64,000 bases of DNA, from NCBI GenBank assembly GCA_022424905.1, contig JAKMGP010000029.1:20635-84634 (forward strand), read 5' to 3'. The position numbers and the translations under genes are program-made. The notes under the pieces were generated by a model. The model worked only from the letters and a program-made list of their open reading frames with translations. It searched no databases and had not been told where the DNA came from. Of this stretch, positions 17,609 to 25,816 are shown in pieces. Numbering within the stretch: position 1 is the first letter of the stretch; each line of letters begins with the position of its first letter. Origin of the DNA: Akkermansiaceae bacterium. Lineage in GTDB: Bacteria; Verrucomicrobiota; Verrucomicrobiia; Verrucomicrobiales; Akkermansiaceae.

Positions 17609-18592
17609 ATGGATCCACAAGAGCTTCAAAACAAAATCTCCGACTCTAGTTCATGGGTCGGGGCAATGCGCAGTGAGATGGGCCGCGTTCTCGTCGGGCA
17701 GACAAACCTAGTCAACAAACTTCTCATTGGACTTCTAAGCAATGGACACATTCTGCTCGAAGGTGTCCCCGGCTTGGCCAAAACTTTAGCCGTAAAAGCT
17801 CTTGCTGGCTCTCTTAGAGCGGAGTTCGCCCGTATCCAGTTTACACCAGACCTCCTCCCTGCCGACCTTCTCGGCACCATGATCTATCACCCGGACCAAA
17901 AGACTTTTGCTCCGAAGCTTGGCCCAATCTTCGCTAATCTTATTTTGGCCGACGAGATCAACCGTGCCCCAGCAAAGGTTCAATCAGCCTTGCTCGAAGC
18001 GATGCAAGAACGACAAGTTACGATCGGAGACCAATCTTATGACCTCCCCAGTCCCTTTTTAGTTCTCGCCACACAGAATCCAATCGATCAAGAAGGAACG
18101 TACTCCCTTCCCGAAGCTCAGCTCGACCGCTTCCTTCTAAAAATCACCGTCGATTATCCAAGTCGGGAGGAAGAACTCGAAATCTTGGATCGAATGTCTT
18201 CTTCCGATGCGAACGAAGAAACTAGCGCAGTCACTACAACTGAGACAATCGCCGAAAACCGAAAACTCATTGATCAAATTTATATCGATTCAGCCGTGCG
18301 AGGCTACATTGTCGACCTTGTTCAAGCCACCAGGACTCCCGGGAACTATGAAAGTTCACTTAAGAATCTAATTATGGCGGGAGCTTCACCACGGGCCACT
18401 ATTAACTTCGCTCGAGCCGCCCGCGCAAATGCCTTCCTCCAAGGTCGAGCGTTTGTCACCCCAGGCGACATAAAAGAACTTGCGCCAGAGATCCTTCGAC
18501 ATCGCATCCTACTTTCCTATGAGGCCGAAGCTGAAAATGTTACGACTGATCAGATAGTCGAACGTCTCATGAGTCGCGTTCCAGTCCCTTAA
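17609..18592 (+). CDS. MoxR-family AAA+ ATPase
   Basis: A 327-residue AAA+ ATPase of the MoxR type (AAA_3 plus lid domain), a chaperone-like class that activates enzyme complexes or acts with von Willebrand A proteins. Walker A is GVPGLAKT (about 53-60), Walker B LILADEINRAP, sensor 1 LATQNP, and the arginine-bearing LPEAQLDRFLLK follows. MoxR genes normally precede DUF58 and VWA genes; here the next gene is trpG on the opposite strand, so this copy is an orphan. The 161-base upstream gap contains a perfect seven-base inverted repeat (17511-17527) of unknown meaning. Confidence 0.93.
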   Translation: MDPQELQNKISDSSSWVGAMRSEMGRVLVGQTNLVNKLLIGLLSNGHILLEGVPGLAKTLAVKALAGSLRAEFARIQFTPDLLPADLLGTMIYHPDQKTFAPKLGPIFANLILADEINRAPAKVQSALLEAMQERQVTIGDQSYDLPSPFLVLATQNPIDQEGTYSLPEAQLDRFLLKITVDYPSREEELEILDRMSSSDANEETSAVTTTETIAENRKLIDQIYIDSAVRGYIVDLVQATRTPGNYESSLKNLIMAGASPRATINFARAARANAFLQGRAFVTPGDIKELAPEILRHRILLSYEAEAENVTTDQIVERLMSRVPVP

Positions 18593-18607
18593 CTTCAGGA
18601 CGATAAA

Positions 18608-19171
18608 TTAAAGATTTAGGAAATTTTGGAGAATCTGTTTACCAGAATCTGTCAGAATGGACTCTGGATGAAATTGCACTCCATGAACATTTAATTCCTT
18701 GTGCTTTAGCCCCATAATAATTCCGTCTTCAGTCCAAGCCGTGACCTCAAGACAATCAGGAAGACTTTCCTTCTTAACAATTAGGGAGTGATACCGTGTT
18801 GCTTCGAAAGGATTAGCCAGGCCTTTGAAAACACTATCGCCGTCATGATAAATCATAGAAGTCTTACCATGCATCAGCTCTTTGGCGCGAACCACTTCAC
18901 CACCATAAACTTGGCCGATAGACTGATGACCAAGACACACACCAAAAATCGGTATTTCTCCGCCGAAAGACTTAATCACCTCACATGAGATTCCAGCCTC
19001 ATTTGGAGTGCAGGGGCCCGGTGAAACGCAAATTCGGGTCGGTCTCAAATCGCGCAACTCTTCTACACTCACAACATCATTCCTAAGAACTTTCAGCTCT
19101 ACACCTAATTCTCCGAAATACTGGACAAGATTGTATGTGAACGAATCATAGTTATCAATTACGACTAACAT
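18608..19171 (-). CDS. trpG: Anthranilate synthase glutamine amidotransferase subunit TrpG
   Basis: A class I glutamine amidotransferase of 187 residues that supplies ammonia to TrpE for anthranilate synthesis. The family motifs are present: [18 protein letters not shown] at the N terminus, [13 protein letters not shown], the nucleophile Cys in [11 protein letters not shown], and the His/Glu pair in [10 protein letters not shown]. The same subunit often also serves PabB, so a dual role in folate synthesis is possible. It follows trpE by 12 bases on the minus strand. No other trp gene is nearby and no leader peptide was seen. Confidence 0.93.
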   Translation of the reverse strand: MLVVIDNYDSFTYNLVQYFGELGVELKVLRNDVVSVEELRDLRPTRICVSPGPCTPNEAGISCEVIKSFGGEIPIFGVCLGHQSIGQVYGGEVVRAKELMHGKTSMIYHDGDSVFKGLANPFEATRYHSLIVKKESLPDCLEVTAWTEDGIIMGLKHKELNVHGVQFHPESILTDSGKQILQNFLNL

Positions 19172-19183
19172 AACAAAAAAAGA

Positions 19184-20686
19184 TCAAGGTTTGATGAGAG
19201 TTTTAGCAAGTTCAACAGCCCGCATCATGGCCGCAGCTTTATTCACTGTCTCATTATATTCATAGGTAGGATCGCTATCCGCGACCACTCCTGCTCCAGC
19301 TTGGATATAGACCTTATCATCTTTCAAAACACAAGTTCGCAGAGCGATACAGGAGTCATGATTCCCATCCCATCCGAAATAACCAACTGCGCCAGAGTAA
19401 GTCCCACGTTTGTTTTTTTCAAGCGAGTTGATGATCTGCATTGCCCTGATTTTTGGGGCCCCACTTACGGTTCCAGCGGGGAAGGTGCTTCGTAAAACAT
19501 CATATGATGAATGCTCTGGAGATAGTCGACCACTAACATTCGAGACGATATGCATCACATGACTGTAACGCTCGACAATCATCTGATCATCGACTCTCAC
19601 TGTGCCAGTTTCGGATATTCGACCGACATCATTACGAGCAAGATCAATCAACATGACATGCTCCGCACACTCTTTTTCGTCGGCCAAAAGATCATCAGCC
19701 AAGGCATCATCCTCTTCGGGAGTTTTACCCCTCCATCGAGTCCCTGCTATGGGGCGAATATCGATACGACCATCAACTGACCGAACGTGAACCTCCGGAG
19801 AACTTCCAACTAAGGAAAACTCTGGTGTCTCATACACGAACATATACGGAGAGGGATTAATGTGCCGAAGCGCTCGATATAAATCGATATTACAACCCTC
19901 GAAATCTGCCTCAAAACGCTGACTTAGCACGACCTGAAAGGCATCTCCAGCTGCAATGTAATCCTTTGCCTTGAGAACCATCTCTTCATACTCAGTCTGA
20001 GTCGTATTACTGCGTGGAGCAGGCGCCTTGACATCGGCCAAACCATTGAGCGGAGAGACATGAAGAGGCCGATCCAACATTCCAATCACCGCTCCAATCC
20101 TACCAACGGCGAGTGCATAAGCCTCATCAGGCGAGGACGCTTCATCAAGCATCGCGTTTGCCACAACTAGAAGTCGGCGCAACTTATGATCAAAAACAAC
20201 GAGAGTATCAGCTAGGAAGAAAATGGACTCTGGGAGTTTCAGATCATCCTCGGGGCATTTGGAAATTGTCGGCTCAAATTGCTGGGCTGCATCGTAACCA
20301 ACATACCCAACCGCGCCTCCAAAGAATGGCGGAGCGTCACCGTGGGTTACCGGTTTGTAACCGGCCATTAATCGCTGAACTTCATCAAGCACGTCTCCCT
20401 CACGATTTCTTGTTTCGACGTCCCCTCCTCTCTCGATAGTGACCTCATTACCGCGCGATGTGAAAATCCAACGCGGTTGACTTCCCACAATGGACCATCG
20501 ACCACTCGCATCGGTGCTTTCGGCGCTCTCAAAGAGAAAGGCATTCTTGCCATCACGAAGCTTTAAAAAGGCAGAGACCGGGGTCTCAAAGTCGGCAGCA
20601 AGCTGAGCATAAACAGGCACGACATTTCCAGCCTGCGCTAACTCAACAAACTCCTCGGCACTGGGCTTGACTGGAACCTGATTCAC
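19184..20686 (-). CDS. trpE: Anthranilate synthase component I TrpE
   Basis: 500 residues; converts chorismate and ammonia to anthranilate, the first committed step of tryptophan synthesis. The N-terminal domain has FLKLRDGKNAFLFESAE, with the LLES-like tryptophan-binding region, and the C-terminal chorismate-binding domain shows SPYMFVYETPEFSLVGSSPE, IAGTRWRGKTPEED, TFPAGTVSGAPKIRAMQII and YSGAVGYFGWDGN. The start is GTG at 20686 (MNQVPVKPS) without a clear ribosome binding site. It lies 45 bases downstream of the YycJ-like gene and directly upstream of trpG. Confidence 0.95.
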   Translation of the reverse strand: MNQVPVKPSAEEFVELAQAGNVVPVYAQLAADFETPVSAFLKLRDGKNAFLFESAESTDASGRWSIVGSQPRWIFTSRGNEVTIERGGDVETRNREGDVLDEVQRLMAGYKPVTHGDAPPFFGGAVGYVGYDAAQQFEPTISKCPEDDLKLPESIFFLADTLVVFDHKLRRLLVVANAMLDEASSPDEAYALAVGRIGAVIGMLDRPLHVSPLNGLADVKAPAPRSNTTQTEYEEMVLKAKDYIAAGDAFQVVLSQRFEADFEGCNIDLYRALRHINPSPYMFVYETPEFSLVGSSPEVHVRSVDGRIDIRPIAGTRWRGKTPEEDDALADDLLADEKECAEHVMLIDLARNDVGRISETGTVRVDDQMIVERYSHVMHIVSNVSGRLSPEHSSYDVLRSTFPAGTVSGAPKIRAMQIINSLEKNKRGTYSGAVGYFGWDGNHDSCIALRTCVLKDDKVYIQAGAGVVADSDPTYEYNETVNKAAAMMRAVELAKTLIKP

Positions 20687-20731
20687 GCGGGCGCTAGTCT
20701 GGCAACGATACCACGAAGAGCAACGTGAAAT

Positions 20732-21547
20732 TCATCGAGGATCAAAGAGGTCCCCATAAAACGCAGGGTCTATCGCTTCGTCAATCGTCTGCCAGGGTGT
20801 CACCTCATTTTGAGAAGCGACACATATTTCAAGTTCCTCGCCGACGATTCGCTCGCGAACCACCTCAACGGCTTTCATCGGACAATTGCAGTCACTACTT
20901 AAATGCCCCAGTATCAACCGTTTCAAGCCGTTTGGAACAAGCTCAGCTATGAGATCCGCCGCTTGTTCATTCGACAAATGCCCATGCTGAGAAGAAATCC
21001 GCTGCTTCGTGCTAAATGGCCGCTTTTGGTCAGCCTCCAACATTTGCCACTCATAATTCGCTTCGAGAACTAAGCCCTGAACGCCCTTCAAGGCCTGGGT
21101 GACTTGACTATCAACATGCCCCAAATCGGTCGCTACTCCAACGCTATGTTCCCCTCTAGCAATTACATAGCCCACCGGCTCAACAGCGTCATGAGGCAAC
21201 GGAAAGGTTGTAAAATCAAAGCCCTTCCAGCTGAACTTCTGTCCACTTTCAAAGACAATCCACTCTACCGATTCTCTAAGCCCCTCCTTTACCACTCGAC
21301 TGGTCATAATAGAGGCTAAAATCGGCACCGGACACTTCCGAAGAAAAACATCCAACCCCCGAACATGGTCACCATGCTCATGAGTCAGCAAAATCCCGCT
21401 TATTTGTTCAGGAGCTACATGCAATCGTTCCAAGCGAAGATTAAGCTGCTTGGCGCTCAATCCAGCATCAACAAGGAGATATTCTCCATCGCACTCGACG
21501 ATAGTGGAATTTCCTCCACTGCCACTGCCTAAAACTGCAAATCGCAT
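20732..21547 (-). CDS. YycJ/WalJ-like metallo-beta-lactamase-fold hydrolase
   Basis: 271 residues of metallo-beta-lactamase fold. It begins MRFAVLGSGSGGNSTIVE and has the di-metal motif THEHGDH, later histidines (PLPHDAVEPVGY, ATDLGHV) and a C-terminal LILGHLSSDCN. These match the YycJ/WalJ group, which has 5'-3' exonuclease-like activity and affects DNA processing and cell-wall coordination in Bacillus; the role in this phylum is unproven. It is upstream of trpE on the same strand and may share its transcript. Confidence 0.87.
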   Translation of the reverse strand: MRFAVLGSGSGGNSTIVECDGEYLLVDAGLSAKQLNLRLERLHVAPEQISGILLTHEHGDHVRGLDVFLRKCPVPILASIMTSRVVKEGLRESVEWIVFESGQKFSWKGFDFTTFPLPHDAVEPVGYVIARGEHSVGVATDLGHVDSQVTQALKGVQGLVLEANYEWQMLEADQKRPFSTKQRISSQHGHLSNEQAADLIAELVPNGLKRLILGHLSSDCNCPMKAVEVVRERIVGEELEICVASQNEVTPWQTIDEAIDPAFYGDLFDPR

Positions 21548-21668
21548 CGAAGTGCAGCATGACTAGGAGAACTGGAATCTGCAATTCAAACGACTTATCT
21601 ACCGCTATAAATTTGCCTGAGAGAACCTCTTGCATATGTCTTTCGATTCTTTAGAGTTTCCCCGCAAG

Positions 21669-21750
21669 GCCGGGATGGTGGAATTGGTAGACACGCGTGA
21701 TTTAGGATCACGTGCCCTTGGGCGTGCAGGTTCGACCCCTGTTCCCGGTA
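21669..21750 (+). tRNA. tRNA-Leu (UAG)
   Basis: An 82-base cloverleaf: acceptor GCCGGGA pairs with TCCCGGT (one terminal G-U), discriminator A, D-loop GAATTGGTAGACACG, anticodon stem CGTGA/TCACG with loop TTTAGGA (anticodon TAG), a long class II variable arm GCCCTTGGGCGT and the T-arm GCAGGTTCGACCCCTGT. It reads CUA and other CUN codons. CCA is not encoded. Confidence 0.96.
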
Positions 21751-22005
21751 CTTTCAATTGATCAGTCATAAAAAACAAGGTCTGGTGTGAGCTCTCGGTC
21801 CTCAAAGGGCGTGCTTGCCTAATATCGCTTGAGGTAATTGCTAACCCATTGGAATGGTTACTTTGAAGCCTTTTAAAAGTGAGTTCATAGGATGATACCA
21901 CACCGTTTAGAATGACCCTCAATTTAGGGATCATTAAAGAACAACAAGCCCTACTTAAAGAAGAGAATCTTCGACAAAGTGGCTCCAAATCGATAACTAA
22001 GGGTA

Positions 22006-23004
22006 ATGAGAATACTTTCCATCTCGGCTCTCACATTTTCGCTCGCTTTAGCTCAGCAACAACCCTTCCCAACTGCAGGAACAGTGGAAAGATTAGATCC
22101 AGCACTCGATCAATTAATCGCCCCACACACCAGAATCGAAGTCATCGCTTCTGGTTTCACTTGGTCAGAGGGCCCTGTTTGGGATAAGAAAAATAATCGC
22201 CTCCTCTTTTCTGATGTTCCGGAAAACACAGTCTACCAATGGAATCTAAAAGATGGTGTCTCCGTCTTTTTAAAACCATCAGGATTCACAGGCCCAAGCA
22301 GATATAGCGGCGAACCTGGATCAAATGGACTGGCATACAATAATAACGGCCAGCTTTTGTTTTGTGAACACGGAGACCGCCGTGTTTCGATGATTACGGA
22401 AGGAAACAGTGGCAAAATCACACTCGCCGACAAATTTAAAGGGATGCGATTCAATTCGCCAAACGATCTTTGCGTTCACTCATCCGGCCTCATCTTTTTT
22501 ACAGATCCTCCTTATGGACTTCCTCTCAAAGAAAAAGACCCCACCCGTGAAATTGACGCCTTTGGGGTCTACCGCATTGCTCTAGACGGCTCCATCACAA
22601 TGGTCATTCCTGATCTCAAGCGTCCGAACGGAGTCACTCTCTCCAACGATGGTAAGATCCTCTACATTGCCCAATCACATGGCGAAGAGGCCTGGATAAT
22701 GTCCTACCCAGTCAACAAAAACGGAGACGTTGGTAAAGGAACTCTCCTCTACGACGCCACCGAACTCGCCAAGACTGACAAGGGATTACCCGACGGGCTT
22801 AAGACCGATACAAAGGGGAACATTTGGTGCACCGGTCCAGGTGGAGTCCTTGTCATAAACCCTAAAGGCAAGCTCCTTGGTCGCATCCTTACTGGGCACC
22901 GCACTGCAAATTGCGCTTGGGGCGAAGATGGGTCCACCCTTTATATGACAGCCGATTACTATATCATGCGGATTCAAACTCTCACAAAAGGCACCGGCTT
23001 TTGA
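22006..23004 (+). CDS. SMP-30/gluconolactonase-like secreted protein
   Basis: 332 residues with a short signal peptide (cleavage near residue 17, SLALAQ) and a six-bladed beta-propeller of the SMP-30/gluconolactonase/LRE family: FTWSEGPVWDKKNNRLLFSDV carries the family's Ca-binding glutamate, FNSPNDLCVHSSGLIFFTDPPYG the active-site Asn-Asp pair, and LKRPNGVTLSNDGKILYIAQ the third ligand region. Known members hydrolyse sugar lactones outside or inside the cell; the exact substrate is not deducible. A GntR-type regulator follows five bases after the stop and may control it. Confidence 0.88.
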   Translation: MRILSISALTFSLALAQQQPFPTAGTVERLDPALDQLIAPHTRIEVIASGFTWSEGPVWDKKNNRLLFSDVPENTVYQWNLKDGVSVFLKPSGFTGPSRYSGEPGSNGLAYNNNGQLLFCEHGDRRVSMITEGNSGKITLADKFKGMRFNSPNDLCVHSSGLIFFTDPPYGLPLKEKDPTREIDAFGVYRIALDGSITMVIPDLKRPNGVTLSNDGKILYIAQSHGEEAWIMSYPVNKNGDVGKGTLLYDATELAKTDKGLPDGLKTDTKGNIWCTGPGGVLVINPKGKLLGRILTGHRTANCAWGEDGSTLYMTADYYIMRIQTLTKGTGF

Positions 23005-23009
23005 AAATC

Positions 23010-23687
23010 ATGGCCCAACGAAGTTCAAATATCATTAAAGCTCTCGAGCAGGAGATCATGAATGGCAAGCTTACTACAGGGGAGCGCCTTCCCTCTGAAG
23101 AAAAGCTTTGCGATCGATTCGGTGCCAGCCGCACCGTCATACGAGAAGCAATTCAGCAACTTAGAGGCCGTGGACTCCTGAGAACACTCAAGGGATCGGG
23201 CTCCTATATCGCTAACCCAAGCCTCGAAACCCTTGCAGGTGCGATTGAAACCTATTCCGTCCTCACAACCGACGACGCCTACCTGCAATTAATGGACCTC
23301 CGAATCCTCCTTGAAACTGAATGCGCCCGTCTCGCCTCTATTCATTCATCGGAAAGATTTATCGCGATTATGAAAAAAGCGATCGATAAGATGCAAGACT
23401 CATGTGGTGACCGAAAGCGCTTTAGCGAGGCTGATATCGCCTTCCATCTTGCCATCGCCGCTGGATCAAAACACAGCCTCTACGCCACTGTCCTGAGCGC
23501 GCTTGAAAAACGATCCATTGAATACGCCAACCTCAATCGAGGTGACAACGAGTGGTATCTAAATGTAATCAACACCCACCAAAAGATTTTCGATGCTATT
23601 GCTAAGGGAAAGGCCGAAGAAGCCGCGGCAGCCATGAAGCGCCACCTAATTCTTTCTCGCCGCCACTACGTGGATCTGGATCGGTAA
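23010..23687 (+). CDS. GntR/FadR-family transcriptional regulator
   Basis: A 225-residue regulator: an N-terminal winged helix-turn-helix (GERLPSEEKLCDRFGASRTVIREAIQQLRGRG, about 25-56) and a C-terminal all-helical FCD ligand-binding domain (MDLRILLETECARLA, DIAFHLAIAAGS, HQKIFDAIAKGKAEEAAAAMKRHL) with the Asp/His metal-site pattern of FadR-type proteins. FCD regulators usually answer to sugar acids or organic acids, which fits the lactonase-like gene five bases upstream. The ATG at 23010 was chosen because it starts just before the DNA-binding domain. Confidence 0.92.
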   Translation: MAQRSSNIIKALEQEIMNGKLTTGERLPSEEKLCDRFGASRTVIREAIQQLRGRGLLRTLKGSGSYIANPSLETLAGAIETYSVLTTDDAYLQLMDLRILLETECARLASIHSSERFIAIMKKAIDKMQDSCGDRKRFSEADIAFHLAIAAGSKHSLYATVLSALEKRSIEYANLNRGDNEWYLNVINTHQKIFDAIAKGKAEEAAAAMKRHLILSRRHYVDLDR

Positions 23688-23748
23688 TGTTTTCCTTATG
23701 CAAAATACTCTCGCAATCCCGAATTCAAATTCTCAAAGCTAAGTCCGA

Positions 23749-23835
23749 ATGCAACGTGATATTCTCAACATAATCACTCTTGCAGTCACTGCCCTCTTCA
23801 GCTCTTGCAGTGCCTTTACTTACAATCTTTTTTAG
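23749..23835 (+). other. Short lipoprotein-signal reading frame split from the downstream nitroreductase by a T-run
   Basis: An ATG at 23749 opens a 28-codon frame that looks like a complete lipoprotein signal: MQRDILNIITLAVTALF then SSC at 18-20, ending at a TAG right after a run of six T (23828-23833). Removing one T from that run joins this frame to the nitroreductase without any stop (…AFTYNLFSDILEISKAPL…). So this may be the true N terminus of the nitroreductase, separated by a homopolymer length error, slippage or a real frameshift; or it is a chance or tiny stand-alone peptide. Confidence 0.45.
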
Positions 23836-23842
23836 CGACATT

Positions 23843-24505
23843 TTGGAAATATCTAAAGCTCCTCTAAACTTTTGGGAGATTCCCGAAAGCGAGATGAAAA
23901 GGCGCGCCCAAATCTTTAGCTCTCATTTGATTCAAAGGCGCAGTGTGCGAGATTTCTCGGAACGCCCCATCCCTAAAGGGGTCCTTGAGGCCTGCCTCGA
24001 AAGCGCTGTTACAGCTCCAAACGGGGCCAACCTCCAGCCATGGCATTTCTCGGTTATTCGAGATTCAAAAATCAAGAAGGCGATTCGCGAAGCTGCTGAA
24101 GAAGAGGAAAAGAAATTTTACAATTCCCGGGCGCCTAACGAATGGCTCGATTCACTGGCTCCAATTGGAACAAATGCCAAAAAGCCCTTTCTTGAAACTG
24201 CTCCTGCTCTCGTCGCGATCTTCCAAAAGTCTGAAATTACTTCCCCAGATGGAACAGTTTCTCGGACCTATTATTCTAAAGAGTCGGTGGGGATTTCGAC
24301 TGGCTTCCTAATTTCGTCCCTCCATCACGCTGGATTAGCAACTTTAACCCACACGCCAAGTCCAATGAAATTCCTCAATGAGATTCTTGCTCGTCCGCTA
24401 TCAGAAAAGCCATTTCTTTTACTTGTCGTAGGATTTCCTGCGCCAGACTGTCACGTTCCAAATATTCACCGACTCCCGACCGAAAAAATGGTCGAATTTC
24501 ACTGA
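23843..24505 (+). CDS. Nitroreductase of iodotyrosine deiodinase (IYD) type
   Basis: An FMN-dependent nitroreductase-fold protein whose motifs follow iodotyrosine deiodinase rather than the ordinary nitroreductases: RRSVRDFSERPIP near the N terminus (FMN phosphate), APNGANLQPWHF, the active-site-lid type EEEEKKFYNSR, IGTNAKKPFLETAPALVAIF, AGLATLTHTPSP and LVVGFPAPDC. In IYD the lid Glu, Tyr and Lys bind the substrate zwitterion. IYD-like enzymes reductively dehalogenate halotyrosines; substrate here is inferred. TTG 23843 is the start that fits the family (PLNFW then MKRRAQIF); ATG 23894 would lose that part. See the upstream signal-like frame, which may be its real N terminus. Confidence 0.82.
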   Translation: MEISKAPLNFWEIPESEMKRRAQIFSSHLIQRRSVRDFSERPIPKGVLEACLESAVTAPNGANLQPWHFSVIRDSKIKKAIREAAEEEEKKFYNSRAPNEWLDSLAPIGTNAKKPFLETAPALVAIFQKSEITSPDGTVSRTYYSKESVGISTGFLISSLHHAGLATLTHTPSPMKFLNEILARPLSEKPFLLLVVGFPAPDCHVPNIHRLPTEKMVEFH

Positions 24506-24535
24506 CTCAAAAACTAAATAAGATTAATAAAAAGG

Positions 24536-24551
24536 TGGCACATGCCTTGCT
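24536..24551 (+). promoter_or_regulatory. Sigma-54 promoter of glnB
   Basis: TGGCAC (24536-24541), five bases (ATGCC), then TTGCT (24547-24551) matches the -24/-12 sigma-54 consensus exactly in both invariant elements and spacing. The predicted start lies about 12 bases on and the glnB ATG at 24585. With rpoN encoded in the same window, glnB is likely induced by nitrogen limitation through an NtrC-like activator not seen here. Confidence 0.82.
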
Positions 24552-24569
24552 ACTCTCTTTTCAACGTAA

Positions 24570-24932
<363 letters not shown>

Positions 24933-24962
24933 CTTCAGATCTCCCCCTTCCAAAGAGCATAA

Positions 24963-24995
24963 GGCCGCCCTTTGCAAAGATGGGTGGCCTTTTTC
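24963..24995 (+). terminator. Rho-independent terminator of glnB
   Basis: GGCCGCCC, a ten-base loop and GGGTGGCC pair with a single G-U and run into TTTTT. It lies 30 bases after the glnB stop. Confidence 0.88.
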
Positions 24996-25127
24996 TAGAT
25001 GTATTTCGTCAGAAGACGTCTCCAATTGAATTCACCCTTGGTTGTAAGTAAGGATTTCAAGGATCTGCGCGATCGCGACCGTCACCTAAGTCCACCTCAA
25101 TTGGGGGAGCAGATAGGTCGAGCTAGG

Positions 25128-25358
25128 CTAGCTCAAATCTTCCGCCGTAACACTCCGCTGCTCCCTAGTTCCAAGCTCCACCGCCTGGTCAACAACTCTA
25201 GAGGGATCGGAGTCAAATCGGTATCCATGGCAATTGGGACAAATTACCACCTCGGTAGTCACGATTGAATCACAACCCTCACAAACCTTATAGGCAACAG
25301 GATTGTTAGCGATCTCCCTCGCCTTTGCGAGACGATCTTGCTGAGCCGGTTCGGACAT
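25128..25358 (-). CDS. Small zinc-ribbon protein
   Basis: A 76-residue protein with two CxxC knuckles (VCEGCDS and ICPNCHG, spaced 13 residues apart) that make a zinc ribbon, followed by YRFDSDPSRVVDQA. Nothing else is recognisable; such small ribbons are common in this phylum and may bind RNA or a larger partner. The stop codon lies inside a 15-base near-perfect palindrome (25120-25134). It is downstream of rpsT on the same strand but separated from it by a terminator. Confidence 0.78.
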   Translation of the reverse strand: MSEPAQQDRLAKAREIANNPVAYKVCEGCDSIVTTEVVICPNCHGYRFDSDPSRVVDQAVELGTREQRSVTAEDLS

Positions 25359-25374
25359 GACCTAAAGAAAGGGT

Positions 25375-25410
25375 AAAAAAAGAGAGGCCACGAGGAAAAA
25401 TCCTCGTGGC
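25375..25410 (-). terminator. Rho-independent terminator of rpsT
   Basis: A perfect 12-base stem (AGGCCACGAGGA, four-base loop, TCCTCGTGGCCT), read on the minus strand and followed by CTC and seven T. It lies 33 bases beyond the rpsT stop. Confidence 0.92.
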
Positions 25411-25442
25411 CTACGAAAATCTATCGAAACAAAAGCACAAGC

Positions 25443-25703
25443 CTAGGCAGGCTTAATTGCCTTGTTCGTACGGCTCTTAAGGTTCGCAGCCTTGTTTTTC
25501 TGGAAAATATTCCTCTTGGTCGCCTTATCTACAGCCTTAGTAAACTCCTGAAAAGTCTTTCGTGCTTCATCTGAGTTACCTTCACCAGCAGCGCTTACCG
25601 CCTTCTTCTGAAGGGTCTTAATGCGGCTCTTGGTGGCACGATTTCTTTCTGTTCGCTTTGCAATTTGACGAACTCTTTTTTCTGCAGACTTAGTATTGGC
25701 CAT
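25443..25703 (-). CDS. rpsT: Small ribosomal subunit protein S20
   Basis: 86 residues, strongly basic, with the S20 pattern: MANTKSAEKRVRQIAKRTERN at the start, SRIKTLQKKA, then FTKAVDKATKRNIFQKNKAANLKSR. S20 binds the 5' domain of 16S rRNA. The ATG is preceded by GAGGGGAA, one of the clearer Shine-Dalgarno sites in the window. It is a single-gene unit ended by a strong terminator, as is usual for rpsT. Confidence 0.96.
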   Translation of the reverse strand: MANTKSAEKRVRQIAKRTERNRATKSRIKTLQKKAVSAAGEGNSDEARKTFQEFTKAVDKATKRNIFQKNKAANLKSRTNKAIKPA

Positions 25704-25816
25704 AGGAAGATTCCCCTCGGGAGAAGCGGCAAAGTATGGATTTTGAACCAGGTGTCAAGGTTCAGTATACGGAAATTTCAATAGCACCGGCCCTTTTCTT
25801 ATGGGAGACTCAAACC

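Noticed and set aside
21605-21988. Minus-strand 127-codon frame over the tRNA gene
   Set aside because: It is the antisense shadow of tRNA-Leu and its flanks; its VPGTGVEPARPRA stretch is a well-known tRNA artefact.
24999-25268. Plus-strand 89-codon frame after glnB
   Set aside because: It is mostly antisense to the zinc-ribbon gene, which has real CxxC motifs.
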